Shown: positions 1-8,169 of the stretch, piece by piece
How the letters are laid out: each line of letters starts with the position of its first letter
Position numbering within the stretch: the first letter of the stretch is position 1
Source: a virus
Strand: one strand, 5' to 3'
Length of the DNA stretch: 36,272 nt
IMG/VR virus record: IMGVR_UViG_3300028536_000028
Coordinates: 1-36,272 of that record
Position numbers and translations under genes: made by a program
The notes under the pieces: generated by a model
Databases searched by the model: none
The model's input: only the letters and a program-made list of their open reading frames with translations
What the model was told of the DNA's origin: nothing

Positions 1-3000
1 ACCTGCGTGCTGGCGGTGACCGGCTTCGTGCCGTCCTCGACGCACTTGTGCAGTGCGCCCATGGCCTCCCTGCCGGAGCCCTCCAGGTGGACCTTGGCGC
101 CGTCCATCTCCTTGCGCATGCCCTCCGGCACCGCGCGCATCGACCCGTACACCATCGGCGCGCCGGCCTGCACGCCCTCGCTGGCGCCGATCATGGTGTC
201 CTTGCCGGCCTGGTGCATCACCGTCGACGGCGAGGAGATCCCGAGCACCGACTTGAACTGATCGACGATGCCCTTGCCGATGCCCGTGATCAGGTCCCAG
301 AGCCCGCCAGCGATGGCCTTGATCCCGTTGATCAAGCCTTCGAGCACGGCCTTGCCGATGTCGAACATCAGCTGGCCGATGCCCTCCAGCAGCTTGAGGA
401 TGTTGCCGGGCAGCTCCTTGAACCACGGCCAGACGGTGCCGGTCCAGCCCTCCTCGCAGGCCTTGAGGAAGCCGGGCCACCAGGCCTTGACCGCCTCGAC
501 GATCTTGCCGGCCACCTTGACCAGGGCCTGCGGGATCTCGATCGGCAGCAGCAGGAACCAGGCGATCGCGTGCCCGATGAACTCGCCGATCTGCTTGAGG
601 ATGTCGCCAGTGTTTTGCGAGAAGAACGCCTTGATCTTGTCCCAGGCGTCGCCGACGGTCTTGGTGACCCAGTTCCAGCCCTCGGTGAACAGGCCCTTGA
701 TCTTGTCCCAGAGGCCGGAGAAGAAGTCGCTGACCTGCTGCCAGTGGGTGATCACCAGCACCGCGATGGCGATCAGCGCCGCGATGGCGATGATGATCAG
801 ACCGATCGGGTTGGCGTCCATGGCGACGTCCAGCGCGAGCTGAGCGACCGTCCACTCCTTGACCGCCGTGACGACGGCGCGGATCTTGCTGGCCACCTCG
901 GCGAAGGTCAGCCCTTCCAGGGCGACCTTGAGCTTGGTTATCGAGCCGAACGACAAGAAGTCGATCACCGATATGAGGGCCTCGACGCCCTTGATCGCCG
1001 ACGCGATGCCCTTGCCCACGAAGCCGGCGCAGGCGGCCACCAGCACGACGCCCAGCAGGATGCCCAGGGCGTCCGCGACCGGCTTGCACTGGCCCATCCA
1101 ACCGATCAACTGGGCCAGCCCACCCACCACCAGCGAGACGCCGGGCAGCAGCACCGAGCCCATCTGGATGCCCAGCGCCTGCACCGCGACCTTGGCCGAG
1201 TCGATGTGGACGTTGGCCTGCTTCTGGGTCTCCGCCCAGCCCTTGGTCGAGCCGTCCGCGTCCTTCTGGGTGGCGGCCAGTTTCTTCTGGATGTCGTTGA
1301 GGTCGGCGGCCGAGCCCTTGGTGGTCATCATGGCCACCGACATGCCGGTCTGGTCACCGGTGGCGCGGCGCAGCGCGTCGGTGTAGGTCTGCACGATCTG
1401 CTGGCCGGTCTGCTGCTCCTTGCCCAGCCCGTGGGTGGACTTCATCAGGGTGGCGAAGTTCGACGCCTGCCCCTGCAGCACCGGCGGCAGGTCCTTGGCC
1501 GCCTTGGTGTATTCCTTCTGGCTCATGGAGCCGTTCATCAGCTGTTGAGCCAGCGCCTGGACCTGCGGGTCGTAGCCCTTGACCGCGTTGCCGGCGTCCA
1601 AGATGACGCGCTTGCCCTCATCGGTCATGTGCGAGTTGTCTTCGATCTTGCCGGTGAGCATCTGCAGGGTGCCCGACAGACCTCCGGAGTCCATCGCCTT
1701 CGCCAGATCGGCGGTGGTCATGCCGAGCGCGGCCAGCTCCCGGGCCTGCACGTCGGTCGGGGCCTCCATGTGCTTGATCGTGTCGGTGAGGTTCTGCGCG
1801 GCCTGCGAGCTCGAGACGCCGTGCTTGGTCATCTCGTCCAGGGACGCGACCACGGAGTCCACCGAGATGCCCATGGCGCCGGCCTGTGGCAGCACCTTGG
1901 CCATCGCCACGTCCAGGTCGCGCATCGTGGTGTTGCCATTACCGGTCGCGGTGACCAGGTAGGAGGTGGCATCGGCGGCGGACTTGAACCGGTCCGGGTA
2001 GTCCTTCATCAGGGTGGTCACGGCGTTGATCGACTCACCCAGCGGCACGTTCTCCTGCTTGGCCATCTCGGCCGCGCGCCGCGCCACATCCAGCCCGTCG
2101 GCGCCGTGGTGCCCGGACGACTCGACCAGGTACATGCCCTGGGCGAGATCCTTGGTCGAGGTGCCGGTGTCGATGCCGATCTTCAGCAGGCCGGAGGACA
2201 CCATGTCCAGGTTCTCCGGCAGCTCGCCCGCGGTCTGCACCAGCTTGTGCATCGCGGCGTCCCAGTCGGAACTGCCCTTGACCACCTTGTCGGTCAGGTA
2301 GCCGAACGCGCCGGCCGCCATGCCCCAGTCGGTGGTGGAGCCCTTGATCTGCTTGCCGCTCTTCTCGGCGTCCGTGCCCGCCTTGCCCATGCTGGCGCCC
2401 ACTCCGGCGGCAGCCGCTTCGGTCTCCGCCGCGCCGGCTGTGGCGGCCCCTGCCGAGCTCTTGGCGCTCTCGGAGGCCTTGGCCCCGGCCCCGACCGCGG
2501 CGGCGGCAGCGGCGTCCTGAGCCGCTCCCGTGCCGGCCAGCGCGGTCTTGATTTCGGCCGCGTCAGCAACGATCTTGTCCTTGGCGCCGGACCACGCGGC
2601 GGCGGTCTTGTCCGCCGCGCCCGCGGCAGCCGCGGCAGCCGCGTCGTAGGTGCCGGCCAGCCCCTCCAGGCCGGTCTTCACCTCGGCGGCGGCGACCTTC
2701 GCCGACTCGCCCAGCTTGGCGGTCGAGGCGGCTGCCGTGTCCACCGCGCCGGCCACCGGGGCCAGCGCGGCCTCCATTTCGCCGCCGACCGCCTTCGCCG
2801 CCGCCGACACGCTGGCGAACGACTCGGCCGCCGCCTTGTTCGCCGCGACGATCCGGGCCGAGCCGGACTCGGCCGCCTCGGCGGCGGTGTTGAAGGCGCC
2901 CTCGATGGCCGGCCCGAGCGAGGCCACCTGCTCCTTGAACGCGGTCAGCTGGGCTACCGCGTCGCCGCCAATGACTTTGATCAGGATCGACAGTTCATTG

Positions 3001-3008
3001 ACGGCCAC
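1..3008 (-). CDS. Tape measure protein, N-terminal 1002 residues (runs off window)
   Basis: The minus-strand frame from GTG at 3008 stays open to base 2, so the C-terminus is missing. The GTG follows a purine-rich ribosome site (GAGGAGG) at the end of the preceding gene. The N-terminal third is Ala-rich helix and coiled coil. Next comes a segment typical of phage tape measure cores (GLDVARRAAEMAKQENVPLG), then hydrophobic stretches around residues 615-660 and 740-770 that could cross a membrane. Tape measure proteins set tail length and help DNA pass into the cell. Position directly after the two chaperone frames is the standard siphovirus order, which makes the call firm. Confidence 0.93.
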   Translation of the reverse strand, partial: MAVNELSILIKVIGGDAVAQLTAFKEQVASLGPAIEGAFNTAAEAAESGSARIVAANKAAAESFASVSAAAKAVGGEMEAALAPVAGAVDTAAASTAKLGESAKVAAAEVKTGLEGLAGTYDAAAAAAAGAADKTAAAWSGAKDKIVADAAEIKTALAGTGAAQDAAAAAAVGAGAKASESAKSSAGAATAGAAETEAAAAGVGASMGKAGTDAEKSGKQIKGSTTDWGMAAGAFGYLTDKVVKGSSDWDAAMHKLVQTAGELPENLDMVSSGLLKIGIDTGTSTKDLAQGMYLVESSGHHGADGLDVARRAAEMAKQENVPLGESINAVTTLMKDYPDRFKSAADATSYLVTATGNGNTTMRDLDVAMAKVLPQAGAMGISVDSVVASLDEMTKHGVSSSQAAQNLTDTIKHMEAPTDVQARELAALGMTTADLAKAMDSGGLSGTLQMLTGKIEDNSHMTDEGKRVILDAGNAVKGYDPQVQALAQQLMNGSMSQKEYTKAAKDLPPVLQGQASNFATLMKSTHGLGKEQQTGQQIVQTYTDALRRATGDQTGMSVAMMTTKGSAADLNDIQKKLAATQKDADGSTKGWAETQKQANVHIDSAKVAVQALGIQMGSVLLPGVSLVVGGLAQLIGWMGQCKPVADALGILLGVVLVAACAGFVGKGIASAIKGVEALISVIDFLSFGSITKLKVALEGLTFAEVASKIRAVVTAVKEWTVAQLALDVAMDANPIGLIIIAIAALIAIAVLVITHWQQVSDFFSGLWDKIKGLFTEGWNWVTKTVGDAWDKIKAFFSQNTGDILKQIGEFIGHAIAWFLLLPIEIPQALVKVAGKIVEAVKAWWPGFLKACEEGWTGTVWPWFKELPGNILKLLEGIGQLMFDIGKAVLEGLINGIKAIAGGLWDLITGIGKGIVDQFKSVLGISSPSTVMHQAGKDTMIGASEGVQAGAPMVYGSMRAVPEGMRKEMDGAKVHLEGSGREAMGALHKCVEDGTKPVTASTQ

Positions 3009-3011
3009 AGC

Positions 3012-3254
3012 TCACCCCTCCTCCTCGGTCTCTTCGTCGGATTCCGGCGCGTCGGGGCGCCAGCGCGGCACGTAGTTGTCCAGCTCCACCGGCGGCGCGT
3101 CCTCGCCGCGGTGCGGCAGGATGCTGAACATCGCTATCCAGCCGGCCAAGATGTCGTCGCGGGTCTGCCCGATCGGGCCGAACTCCCGCTCGTAGGCCTG
3201 CCAGTAGGTGACCTCACTGGCGGTGATCTTCTTGCGCAGCTCGCGGAGGGTCAT
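3012..3254 (-). CDS. Tail assembly chaperone, distal frame (gpT-like)
   Basis: An 80-residue acidic-tailed product beginning MTLRELRKK if started at ATG 3254, which overlaps the TGA of the upstream chaperone in an ATGA junction. The open frame extends upstream to 3284. It lies in the -1 frame relative to the upstream gene, with a 34-base overlap, the usual arrangement for gpG/gpGT tail chaperones made by programmed slippage. A possible slip site is GGGAAGG (3282-3276), though it is not phased as a textbook heptamer. The GGAGG before ATG 3254 is too close for normal initiation, favouring frameshift or coupled re-initiation. These chaperones hold the tape measure protein during tail assembly. 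Confidence 0.75.
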   Translation of the reverse strand: MTLRELRKKITASEVTYWQAYEREFGPIGQTRDDILAGWIAMFSILPHRGEDAPPVELDNYVPRWRPDAPESDEETEEEG

Positions 3255-3709
3255 TCCTCCGATGGCGAGGCAGAGCCTTCCCATGAGTGCGAGGACGGGG
3301 TCGGCTCGGATTTTCCCGCCTCTACCTCCACCTCGTCCTCACCCATGCCGGACAGCTGGCGAGCCACCTTGGCGATGATCTCCAGGCCGCTGGACGGCAT
3401 CTTGCCGAGGATCTTGATCCCGGCTTCGGTGTTCGGGTAGATCCGGTTGCCATTGGCGTCGCGGATGGCCATCGCCAGCAGCCGCAGGCTGGACTCCTTG
3501 AGGTTCAACTTGATGTTGTTCTTGGAGTCGATCACCGACATGGGCTCGCGGTACTCGTCCAGCTCCTCGCCGGTGAGCTCCTGCACCCACACCTTGCGGC
3601 GCCACGGCACCACCCGGACCAGCTCGGCGCGGACCTCGATCTTCTCCAGCTGCGCGCCGGTGGTCAGGACCGGGAAGTCGTCGTCGTACAGCACATCGGA
3701 TTCAGACAC
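3251..3709 (-). CDS. Tail assembly chaperone, proximal frame (gpG-like)
   Basis: A 152-residue product starting at GTG 3709 behind an AAGGAGA ribosome site. The middle (TGEELDEYREPM, then a helical stretch LKESSLRLLAMAI) resembles phage tail chaperones that bind the tape measure protein. The C-terminus is acidic and Ser/Pro/Glu-rich. It sits between the major tail protein region and the tape measure gene and overlaps the next frame by 34 bases, which fits the G/GT pair. A hairpin terminator precedes it, so its expression may be set apart from the head genes. I did not recognise a specific named family, so the call rests mostly on position, size and frame relation. Confidence 0.75.
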   Translation of the reverse strand: MSESDVLYDDDFPVLTTGAQLEKIEVRAELVRVVPWRRKVWVQELTGEELDEYREPMSVIDSKNNIKLNLKESSLRLLAMAIRDANGNRIYPNTEAGIKILGKMPSSGLEIIAKVARQLSGMGEDEVEVEAGKSEPTPSSHSWEGSASPSEE

Positions 3710-3745
3710 GTGCTCTCCTTGTTCGCCTGTTCTCGCCTGTGGGAA

Positions 3746-3778
3746 ACCGCCGCCCGGACGGGAGGGCCGGGCGGCGGT
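3746..3778 (-). terminator. Hairpin terminator between major tail and chaperone genes
   Basis: A 12-bp perfect inverted repeat (ACCGCCGCCCGG / CCGGGCGGCGGT) with a 9-base loop. On the minus strand it follows the stop of the upstream gene at 3781 by 2 bases and is followed by TTTCCC. It probably works as an intrinsic terminator or attenuator lowering expression of the distal tail genes. Confidence 0.7.
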
Positions 3779-3780
3779 GC

Positions 3781-4278
3781 TTACGCGTGGGGGAGCGTCT
3801 TGCTGATCGCCTGGCGGATCACCGCGTCGGCCGGGCCCATGCCGGCCTGGAAGCCGCGGCCCAGGTAGTCCTTGCCCTTGTGGGTCACCGAGTGCGCGGA
3901 CATGTCCACGTTGCCCCAGCGGAACAGCAGCATCGGGGCGTTGGTGGCCACGATCTGCCCGCCCAGCTGTTCCATCCGGGCGTAGTCCTTGACGTTGCCC
4001 ACGGCCATGTCCGGGCCCACCAGCCAGGTCGTCGGGCTGAGCGCCTCGGCGTGGATGGACTCCCGCAGCTGCCCCGCCTCGTGCTTCGCGGAGTTGCTGC
4101 GGTCCTCCTCCTTGGCCACGTTGGTGTGCTCCTTGACCGCCTCCACCATGATCTCGGCGCCCCGGTGGATGGCCTCGGCCAACGCCGGTGGGGAGACCGC
4201 CACGACGGCCTGACCGATGAATTCCTCGACACCGGCCAGACCTTCGAGCGAGCCGGAGAACACGAATGCGCCAGCCAT
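3781..4278 (-). CDS. HK97 gp10-like minor tail / neck protein
   Basis: A 165-residue product from ATG 4278, overlapping the TGA of the major tail gene (TGATG). Helical N-terminus, then LRESIHAE, a VGPDMAVG turn, YARMEQLGG and a C-terminal GFQAGMGPADAVI. This pattern (LR.SI, VGP, YA...E.GG) is seen in HK97 gp10-type proteins found at the head-tail junction. Such genes usually lie before the major tail gene; here it lies after it. The product may act in tail termination or connection. Function is inferred from motif pattern and neighbourhood, with no catalytic site expected. Confidence 0.6.
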   Translation of the reverse strand: MAGAFVFSGSLEGLAGVEEFIGQAVVAVSPPALAEAIHRGAEIMVEAVKEHTNVAKEEDRSNSAKHEAGQLRESIHAEALSPTTWLVGPDMAVGNVKDYARMEQLGGQIVATNAPMLLFRWGNVDMSAHSVTHKGKDYLGRGFQAGMGPADAVIRQAISKTLPHA

Positions 4279-5069
4279 CAGGCGATGATCGGGATGCCCC
4301 GGCAGAAGCCCAGCAGCGCCACGTAGGTGGCGCCCGCGCCGGAGATCGTCCAGGAGGCCCGGATCTGGGCACCCACCGGCTGCTGCTTGGGCAACGTCAT
4401 CCGCTGGGCGGTGGTGGTGGTGGTCACCGCGTTGAACACGAACAGGTCCGTCCAGGTGGTGCCCAGGTCGGTGGACTGCTGGATCTTCGCGTTGAGCGTC
4501 GGGCTGGTCGCGGTCTGGTCGATGCCGAACACGTGCAGCTGCGCCGAGCCACCGGCCGCCGTCGCGCCACCGTTGGGCGTGTTGTCCAGCACCGCCGAGG
4601 TGCCGGAGGTGGTGGTGTAGACGTTCGGCGTGATCATGATCTTGCCGTCGTCGATGGCGCCGCGGGCCATCATGGTGACGTCGATCTCGACGCCGCCCTT
4701 GACCTTGCCGTCCAAGTCGTACTTGGTCAGCACCGACGGCTGCATGACCACCGGGAGACCCAGCGCCCACCCCTCGGGGGCGTAGGCACCCAGTACGTCG
4801 GCGCCCTGGCCCAGCCGGGCGACCATGATGCCGTCCATCTGGGAGTCCGGGGCATAGAAGCCCTTGGCCTCCAGGGACGCCTTCTGCACGGCGGCCAGCG
4901 CGTACTCCACCGTGGAGCCGAAGCCGGTCGCGTCGACAACGCCAGCCTCCCTCTTGTGCTTCACCTCGTGGAACTGCACCGAGATGTCGTACTGGTCGAC
5001 ACACAGCTGAATGTTGCGACCGACGAAAGCCTTCGTCGTCTGGCTCGCGGTGGAGAAGGTGACGCTCAT
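4278..5069 (-). CDS. Major tail tube protein
   Basis: A 263-residue product from ATG 5069, overlapping the previous gene by ATGA. It is rich in beta-forming and Gly/Thr/Val segments, with a long Thr-rich run near residue 220 and no enzyme motif. The stretch VEYALAAVQKASLEAKGFYAPDSQ and the later STDLGTTWTDL resemble actinophage tail tube subunits. Size and place, after the connector genes and two genes before the chaperones, suit the tube subunit that stacks to form the tail. I see no separate Ig-like domain at the C-terminus. Confidence 0.8.
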   Translation of the reverse strand: MSVTFSTASQTTKAFVGRNIQLCVDQYDISVQFHEVKHKREAGVVDATGFGSTVEYALAAVQKASLEAKGFYAPDSQMDGIMVARLGQGADVLGAYAPEGWALGLPVVMQPSVLTKYDLDGKVKGGVEIDVTMMARGAIDDGKIMITPNVYTTTSGTSAVLDNTPNGGATAAGGSAQLHVFGIDQTATSPTLNAKIQQSTDLGTTWTDLFVFNAVTTTTTAQRMTLPKQQPVGAQIRASWTISGAGATYVALLGFCRGIPIIA

Positions 5070-5302
5070 TTCTTGGCGCTCCCATCGGAGGAATCGTCAG
5101 TGGAAGCCGTCGCCTCGGCCGCGGCGGGTGCCGCCTGTGAATCGACTAGCGCAATGAGCGCCCCGTCGTGCCATTCGAGATAGTTCTCCGGGTCGGGCCC
5201 GTCATACGGGTCACCGATGTCGTAATGCTTGTCCTTGCCGGTCTTCGGGTCCGTTCGGTCAAAAACCCGAATGACCACGTACTTAGTTTTGGCTGCAGGC
5301 AT
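5066..5302 (-). CDS. Small structural-region protein of unknown function
   Basis: A 78-residue product from ATG 5302. The N-terminal half looks like a small beta domain (KYVVIRVFDRTD, then HYDIGDPYDG). The C-terminal third is a low-complexity Ala/Thr/Ser/Asp tail ending in KK. It lies between the putative tail terminator gene and the major tail gene and overlaps the latter by 4 bases. Similar short proteins accompany tail tube genes in actinophages, but I do not recognise a function. Its partner 6486-6800 has the same layout of a small N-terminal domain and a charged, disordered tail. Confidence 0.6.
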   Translation of the reverse strand: MPAAKTKYVVIRVFDRTDPKTGKDKHYDIGDPYDGPDPENYLEWHDGALIALVDSQAAPAAAEATASTDDSSDGSAKK

Positions 5303-5311
5303 GCGCTGCTC

Positions 5312-5737
5312 CTACGCTCTCACCGTGATATGGATCTGGGCCCCGTAATAGACGGTCTGATGTTGCTTGTCCCAGCAATATCCGTAGCCGTCCGCGAAAT
5401 GCACCTCGACAAATCCGTTGGACATTTGATCCAGCGTGTCGCCCACATGCTGGGCTCGGAGTGCCGTGATGAAAGGCCCGTACGGATCGAGATAGGGCTC
5501 AAGGTCTTTCTGAGCCTGCTCCTCGTCGATCTTGTCGACTAACATCGTGATGAGCAGGTGGTGATCAGCCAGCCCCGACATGAACGCCTGCTCGTAGTCG
5601 ATGAATTGCCTGTCCGGCTCGATGTAGTAAGCCGGGACTTCCACCAGATCCGGGAGGTGCGCGTAGCCGGTGAGATCGGGGAGCGGCTCACCGATGCGTT
5701 CGAAGATTGCCTTCTGAAGTTGCTGCAGGGTGGCCAA
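5312..5737 (-). CDS. Tail terminator / neck protein candidate
   Basis: A 141-residue product from ATG 5737. It starts with a helix (LQQLQKAIFERIGE) and contains mixed alpha/beta segments such as HHLLITMLVDKIDEEQAQKDLEPYL and a C-terminal strand YYGAQIHITVRA. Size, fold pattern and position after two connector genes suit a tail terminator or tail-to-head joining protein. No diagnostic motif is visible, so the name is positional. Local base composition is slightly lower in GC than neighbouring genes. The gene is 9 bases upstream of the next start and 12 bases after the previous stop, so it is not part of a 4-base overlap pair. Confidence 0.6.
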   Translation of the reverse strand: MATLQQLQKAIFERIGEPLPDLTGYAHLPDLVEVPAYYIEPDRQFIDYEQAFMSGLADHHLLITMLVDKIDEEQAQKDLEPYLDPYGPFITALRAQHVGDTLDQMSNGFVEVHFADGYGYCWDKQHQTVYYGAQIHITVRA

Positions 5738-5749
5738 ACAACACCCCCC

Positions 5750-6028
5750 TTACGGAACCGGAAACGGGGCCGGCGGCGCGGCCAGGTCAACTTCTCTGTG
5801 CACGGTGATCGGCTCGCCGTCACGCACGCCGTCCTCGAGCCAGACGATCTGGTTCTGACCGGCGTGCGCGCGGCGTTCCACCCAGTGCGTCAGCAGCACC
5901 TCGGACGGGTCGATGCCGTGCTGGGTGAACCACGCCTCCCACAGGGCCACGTGCTCCGGGGAGTCGTGCTGGATGTCCTCGCGGAACCAGTCCCGGACGT
6001 TCCACTCCCCGCCCGTGCCGATGCTCAC
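5750..6028 (-). CDS. Head-closure-region protein with WF..HG motif
   Basis: A 92-residue product starting at GTG 6028, which overlaps the preceding stop as GTGA. It contains LWEAWFTQHGIDPSEVLL and WLEDGVRDGEPITVHREV, and ends in a Pro-rich FPVP tail. It occupies the head-closure (stopper) slot after the gp36-like adaptor. A related pattern, WFARHGVTDLSRI and a Pro-rich FPS end, appears in the distant gene 28045-28440, which suggests a paralogue pair. No named family is recognised, and the stopper role is inference from position. Confidence 0.6.
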   Translation of the reverse strand: MSIGTGGEWNVRDWFREDIQHDSPEHVALWEAWFTQHGIDPSEVLLTHWVERRAHAGQNQIVWLEDGVRDGEPITVHREVDLAAPPAPFPVP

Positions 6029-6486
6029 CGGTTGACCGCCCACGGCGGGATGCCGAAGTCCCGACTCTGGAACAGCTTGGTGACCGGCTGAATCGGCCGG
6101 CCGATCCCGTTGATCCGCGGCGCGATGCCGGTGCCGGCCGCGTCGGGCAGGGCCAGATGGCCCTCCGCGATGCAGCAGAGCAGATCGTGCGCCCGGTTGT
6201 AGCGGCGCACGATCGGGTCAACCTCGGGGATCTCCTTCTCCTGGCGGTAGTTCATCGTCGCCAGCCAGCCGGCGATGTCGATCACGATGGACTTCACCAG
6301 GTCGGGAACCGGGTTGAACGGCACCGAGTAGAGACGCCGCAGCTTCCCGTCCACCTGGGCCTGGGCGTTGTCGATGGCGGTAGCAAACTGCGAGTCCTCC
6401 ATCGACGCGGCCGAACCGGCCAGGCGGTTGAGGTCGCGCGTCACCGCCGACCGGACCTCATCGACGGTGACGTACGGCGCCACCAC
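6025..6486 (-). CDS. Head-tail adaptor, Mu gp36-like (DUF1320 type)
   Basis: A 153-residue product from ATG 6486. It begins VAPYVTVDEVRSAVTRDLNR and has MEDSQFATAIDNAQAQVDGKLR followed by a helix with DLVKSIVIDIAGWLA. This is the pattern of Mu gp36-like / DUF1320 proteins, helical adaptors that join the portal ring to the tail connector. It comes two genes after the major capsid gene, the usual place. Start and stop overlap neighbours (stop of 6800 gene, GTG of 6028 gene), so translation is coupled. Confidence is good for the family and moderate for the exact role. Confidence 0.78.
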   Translation of the reverse strand: MVAPYVTVDEVRSAVTRDLNRLAGSAASMEDSQFATAIDNAQAQVDGKLRRLYSVPFNPVPDLVKSIVIDIAGWLATMNYRQEKEIPEVDPIVRRYNRAHDLLCCIAEGHLALPDAAGTGIAPRINGIGRPIQPVTKLFQSRDFGIPPWAVNR

Positions 6487-6800
6487 TACTTCCCGCGCCG
6501 GGTCGTCTTAGGCCCGTCCTGACTCGACACGTTCGAGGTCAGGATCTGCTGCTCCTCAACCCGGCGCGCGGCCTCGGCGTTGTCTCGCTCCACCTGCTCG
6601 GCGTCGGCCTTGGCCTGGGCCTCGACCGCCTTGGCTTCGGCCTTGGCCAGCTTGTCGTGGGTGCCGACGCCCACCAGGAAGCCACTCTCGAGGTGGTTCT
6701 TGATGAACTGCTCGCCGGCATCCACATCGACCACATCGCCACGGTGGTACTCGTTGTCCTTGTACCACCACAGGTCGCCGTTGATCTCATACTTGGCCAT
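6486..6800 (-). CDS. Small coiled-coil protein downstream of the capsid gene
   Basis: A 104-residue product from ATG 6800. The first 50 residues look like a compact beta domain (YEINGDLWWYKDNEYHRGDVVDVD, in parts), and the rest is a charged Ala/Glu/Lys helix (residues about 50-85) with a basic tail TTRRGK. Proteins of this layout often follow major capsid genes in actinophages, and may be head or connector accessories. No enzyme motif is seen. It ends on the base that starts the adaptor gene, so the two are translated together. Confidence 0.6.
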   Translation of the reverse strand: MAKYEINGDLWWYKDNEYHRGDVVDVDAGEQFIKNHLESGFLVGVGTHDKLAKAEAKAVEAQAKADAEQVERDNAEAARRVEEQQILTSNVSSQDGPKTTRRGK

Positions 6801-6811
6801 GCCGGGCCTCC

Positions 6812-7732
6812 TTACGGCGAGGTCTCGGTACCGGTCAGCACGAAGACCGACTTCGGCTGGTCGATGCCCACGGCGGACGCGCGCTGCACGTCGGACCGAG
6901 AGACCTTGCGCGGCTCGTCGCGGTAGAGCGGCGTCGCCTGCAGCGGCAGCTCGTCGGCGATGAACCCGGATGCGCCGCGCTGCAGGAAGATGGCGGTGCC
7001 GAGCGGAACACGCGGCGAAACCAGCACGTTCAGCCCCATGATCTTCTGGGGCAGCTTGCCGGTGTAGCGCAAGTTCTCATCGGCAATGTCGCCGCCGTAG
7101 TATTCCTGGTTGAACTGCGAAGACTTCAGAATGTCGAACTTCGCGGTCTGCCCGATGATCATCGTGTCGCAGACGTAACCAAGAATGGAACCCTGGGTAT
7201 CCTTCGCCGTCTCAATGGCCTTCATGGCCATCAGGATGTCGTTGCGGATATCAGTGGTTCCCACCGACCACAGGCCACCACCAACACCGGCGGTGAGCAC
7301 ATTCGCGTTGGTCAGCACGGCCTGGACGAACACGTCGTCCCAAGCGCGGATGATGCTGTTCTTGACCTGCGTCATGCGAATCTGCAATTTGTCGATATCG
7401 CTACGGCGGACGTCCTCATCGGAGATGACAACGGCCAGCGACTTCTCGACGCTGTAGGCCACATTCGGCTGACCGAGGCTGGTGCGGGCCACCGGCACCT
7501 CGGCGAACTCAGCGCGGTTCAGCACCGCCGAGTCAGCGAACAGCGGGTTCGTCTCGTAGTAGCGGACAACACCGGCGGGAGCGGAGCCTGCGGTGCGCAG
7601 AACCGCATCCGCGAGAAAGCCCTGCTTCATCATGTCGACGAGATAGATCGGGACCCGAAGCGGGTCCTTCAACCACTCGTTGACTGTTACGAGTGGGCCG
7701 TCCTGGACTGAGATATTGGGAAGCGCAACCAT
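6812..7732 (-). CDS. Major capsid protein, HK97-type fold
   Basis: A 306-residue product from ATG 7732, with a GAGG ribosome site 9 bases upstream. It contains segments typical of HK97-like capsid proteins of actinophages: an N-arm (VNEWLKDPL), an E-loop region (ARTSLGQPNVAYSVEKSLAV), a spine-helix region (ITDKLQIRMTQVKNSIIRAWDDVF type), and a C-terminal A-domain with LPQKIMGLNVLVSPRVP. There is no long N-terminal scaffolding delta domain; scaffolding is probably supplied by the C-terminal half of the protease gene at 8170-9423. Position after the decoration gene supports the call. Confidence 0.88.
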   Translation of the reverse strand: MVALPNISVQDGPLVTVNEWLKDPLRVPIYLVDMMKQGFLADAVLRTAGSAPAGVVRYYETNPLFADSAVLNRAEFAEVPVARTSLGQPNVAYSVEKSLAVVISDEDVRRSDIDKLQIRMTQVKNSIIRAWDDVFVQAVLTNANVLTAGVGGGLWSVGTTDIRNDILMAMKAIETAKDTQGSILGYVCDTMIIGQTAKFDILKSSQFNQEYYGGDIADENLRYTGKLPQKIMGLNVLVSPRVPLGTAIFLQRGASGFIADELPLQATPLYRDEPRKVSRSDVQRASAVGIDQPKSVFVLTGTETSP

Positions 7733-7750
7733 TTTTGTTTACCTCAGCTC

Positions 7751-8158
7751 TCAGTACAGCCGGACGCGGCCGGTGGCACCGCTGAGAATTCCAGCGGGCT
7801 CCGTGCAAACGCCGACGATCTGGTCGAAGGTGGGGGTCGTGCCCGGGATGGCCACGCCGGCCGCCCCCGAGACGACCTTCTGGCCGAACGCGATGTTCGC
7901 TCCGGCGGTCAGAACGACCTCAGCGGGCCCGTAGGCAACGCTGACTTCCTTGCGGGCCGTGGCGTAGTTCAGCTGGCTACCGGAGCCGGCCGGAACCGCG
8001 TCGTTCAGCGCGACACCGAGCACGACCGCGACCTGACCGGTGGTCGGCTTGACCTTGCCGGTGGTGCCGTCGACCATGACCAGCTGGCCACCGGTGACGG
8101 CCGCACTGACCTCGTAAGTCGCAGGCCCAAGCTGCAGGGTGGGGTAAGAACCAGGCAT
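7751..8158 (-). CDS. Head decoration protein
   Basis: A 135-residue Gly/Ala/Val/Thr-rich beta protein from ATG 8158 behind an AAGGAG ribosome site. The pattern with GGQLVMVDGTTGKV, GVALNDA and VYGPAEVVLTAGANIAFGQ (in parts) matches small phage head decoration or capsid stabilising proteins (DUF2190-like). It lies just before the major capsid gene, the usual place for such trimers that stud the capsid surface. No signal peptide or enzymatic residues. The function rests on composition, size and synteny. Confidence 0.75.
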   Translation of the reverse strand: MPGSYPTLQLGPATYEVSAAVTGGQLVMVDGTTGKVKPTTGQVAVVLGVALNDAVPAGSGSQLNYATARKEVSVAYGPAEVVLTAGANIAFGQKVVSGAAGVAIPGTTPTFDQIVGVCTEPAGILSGATGRVRLY

Positions 8159-8169
8159 TCCTTTGCTCC

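Noticed and set aside
48-3440. Plus-strand open frame of 1130 codons
   Set aside because: It is the antisense of the tape measure gene. Composition is Arg/Gly/His/Leu-rich with no motif, as expected of a GC-rich shadow frame.
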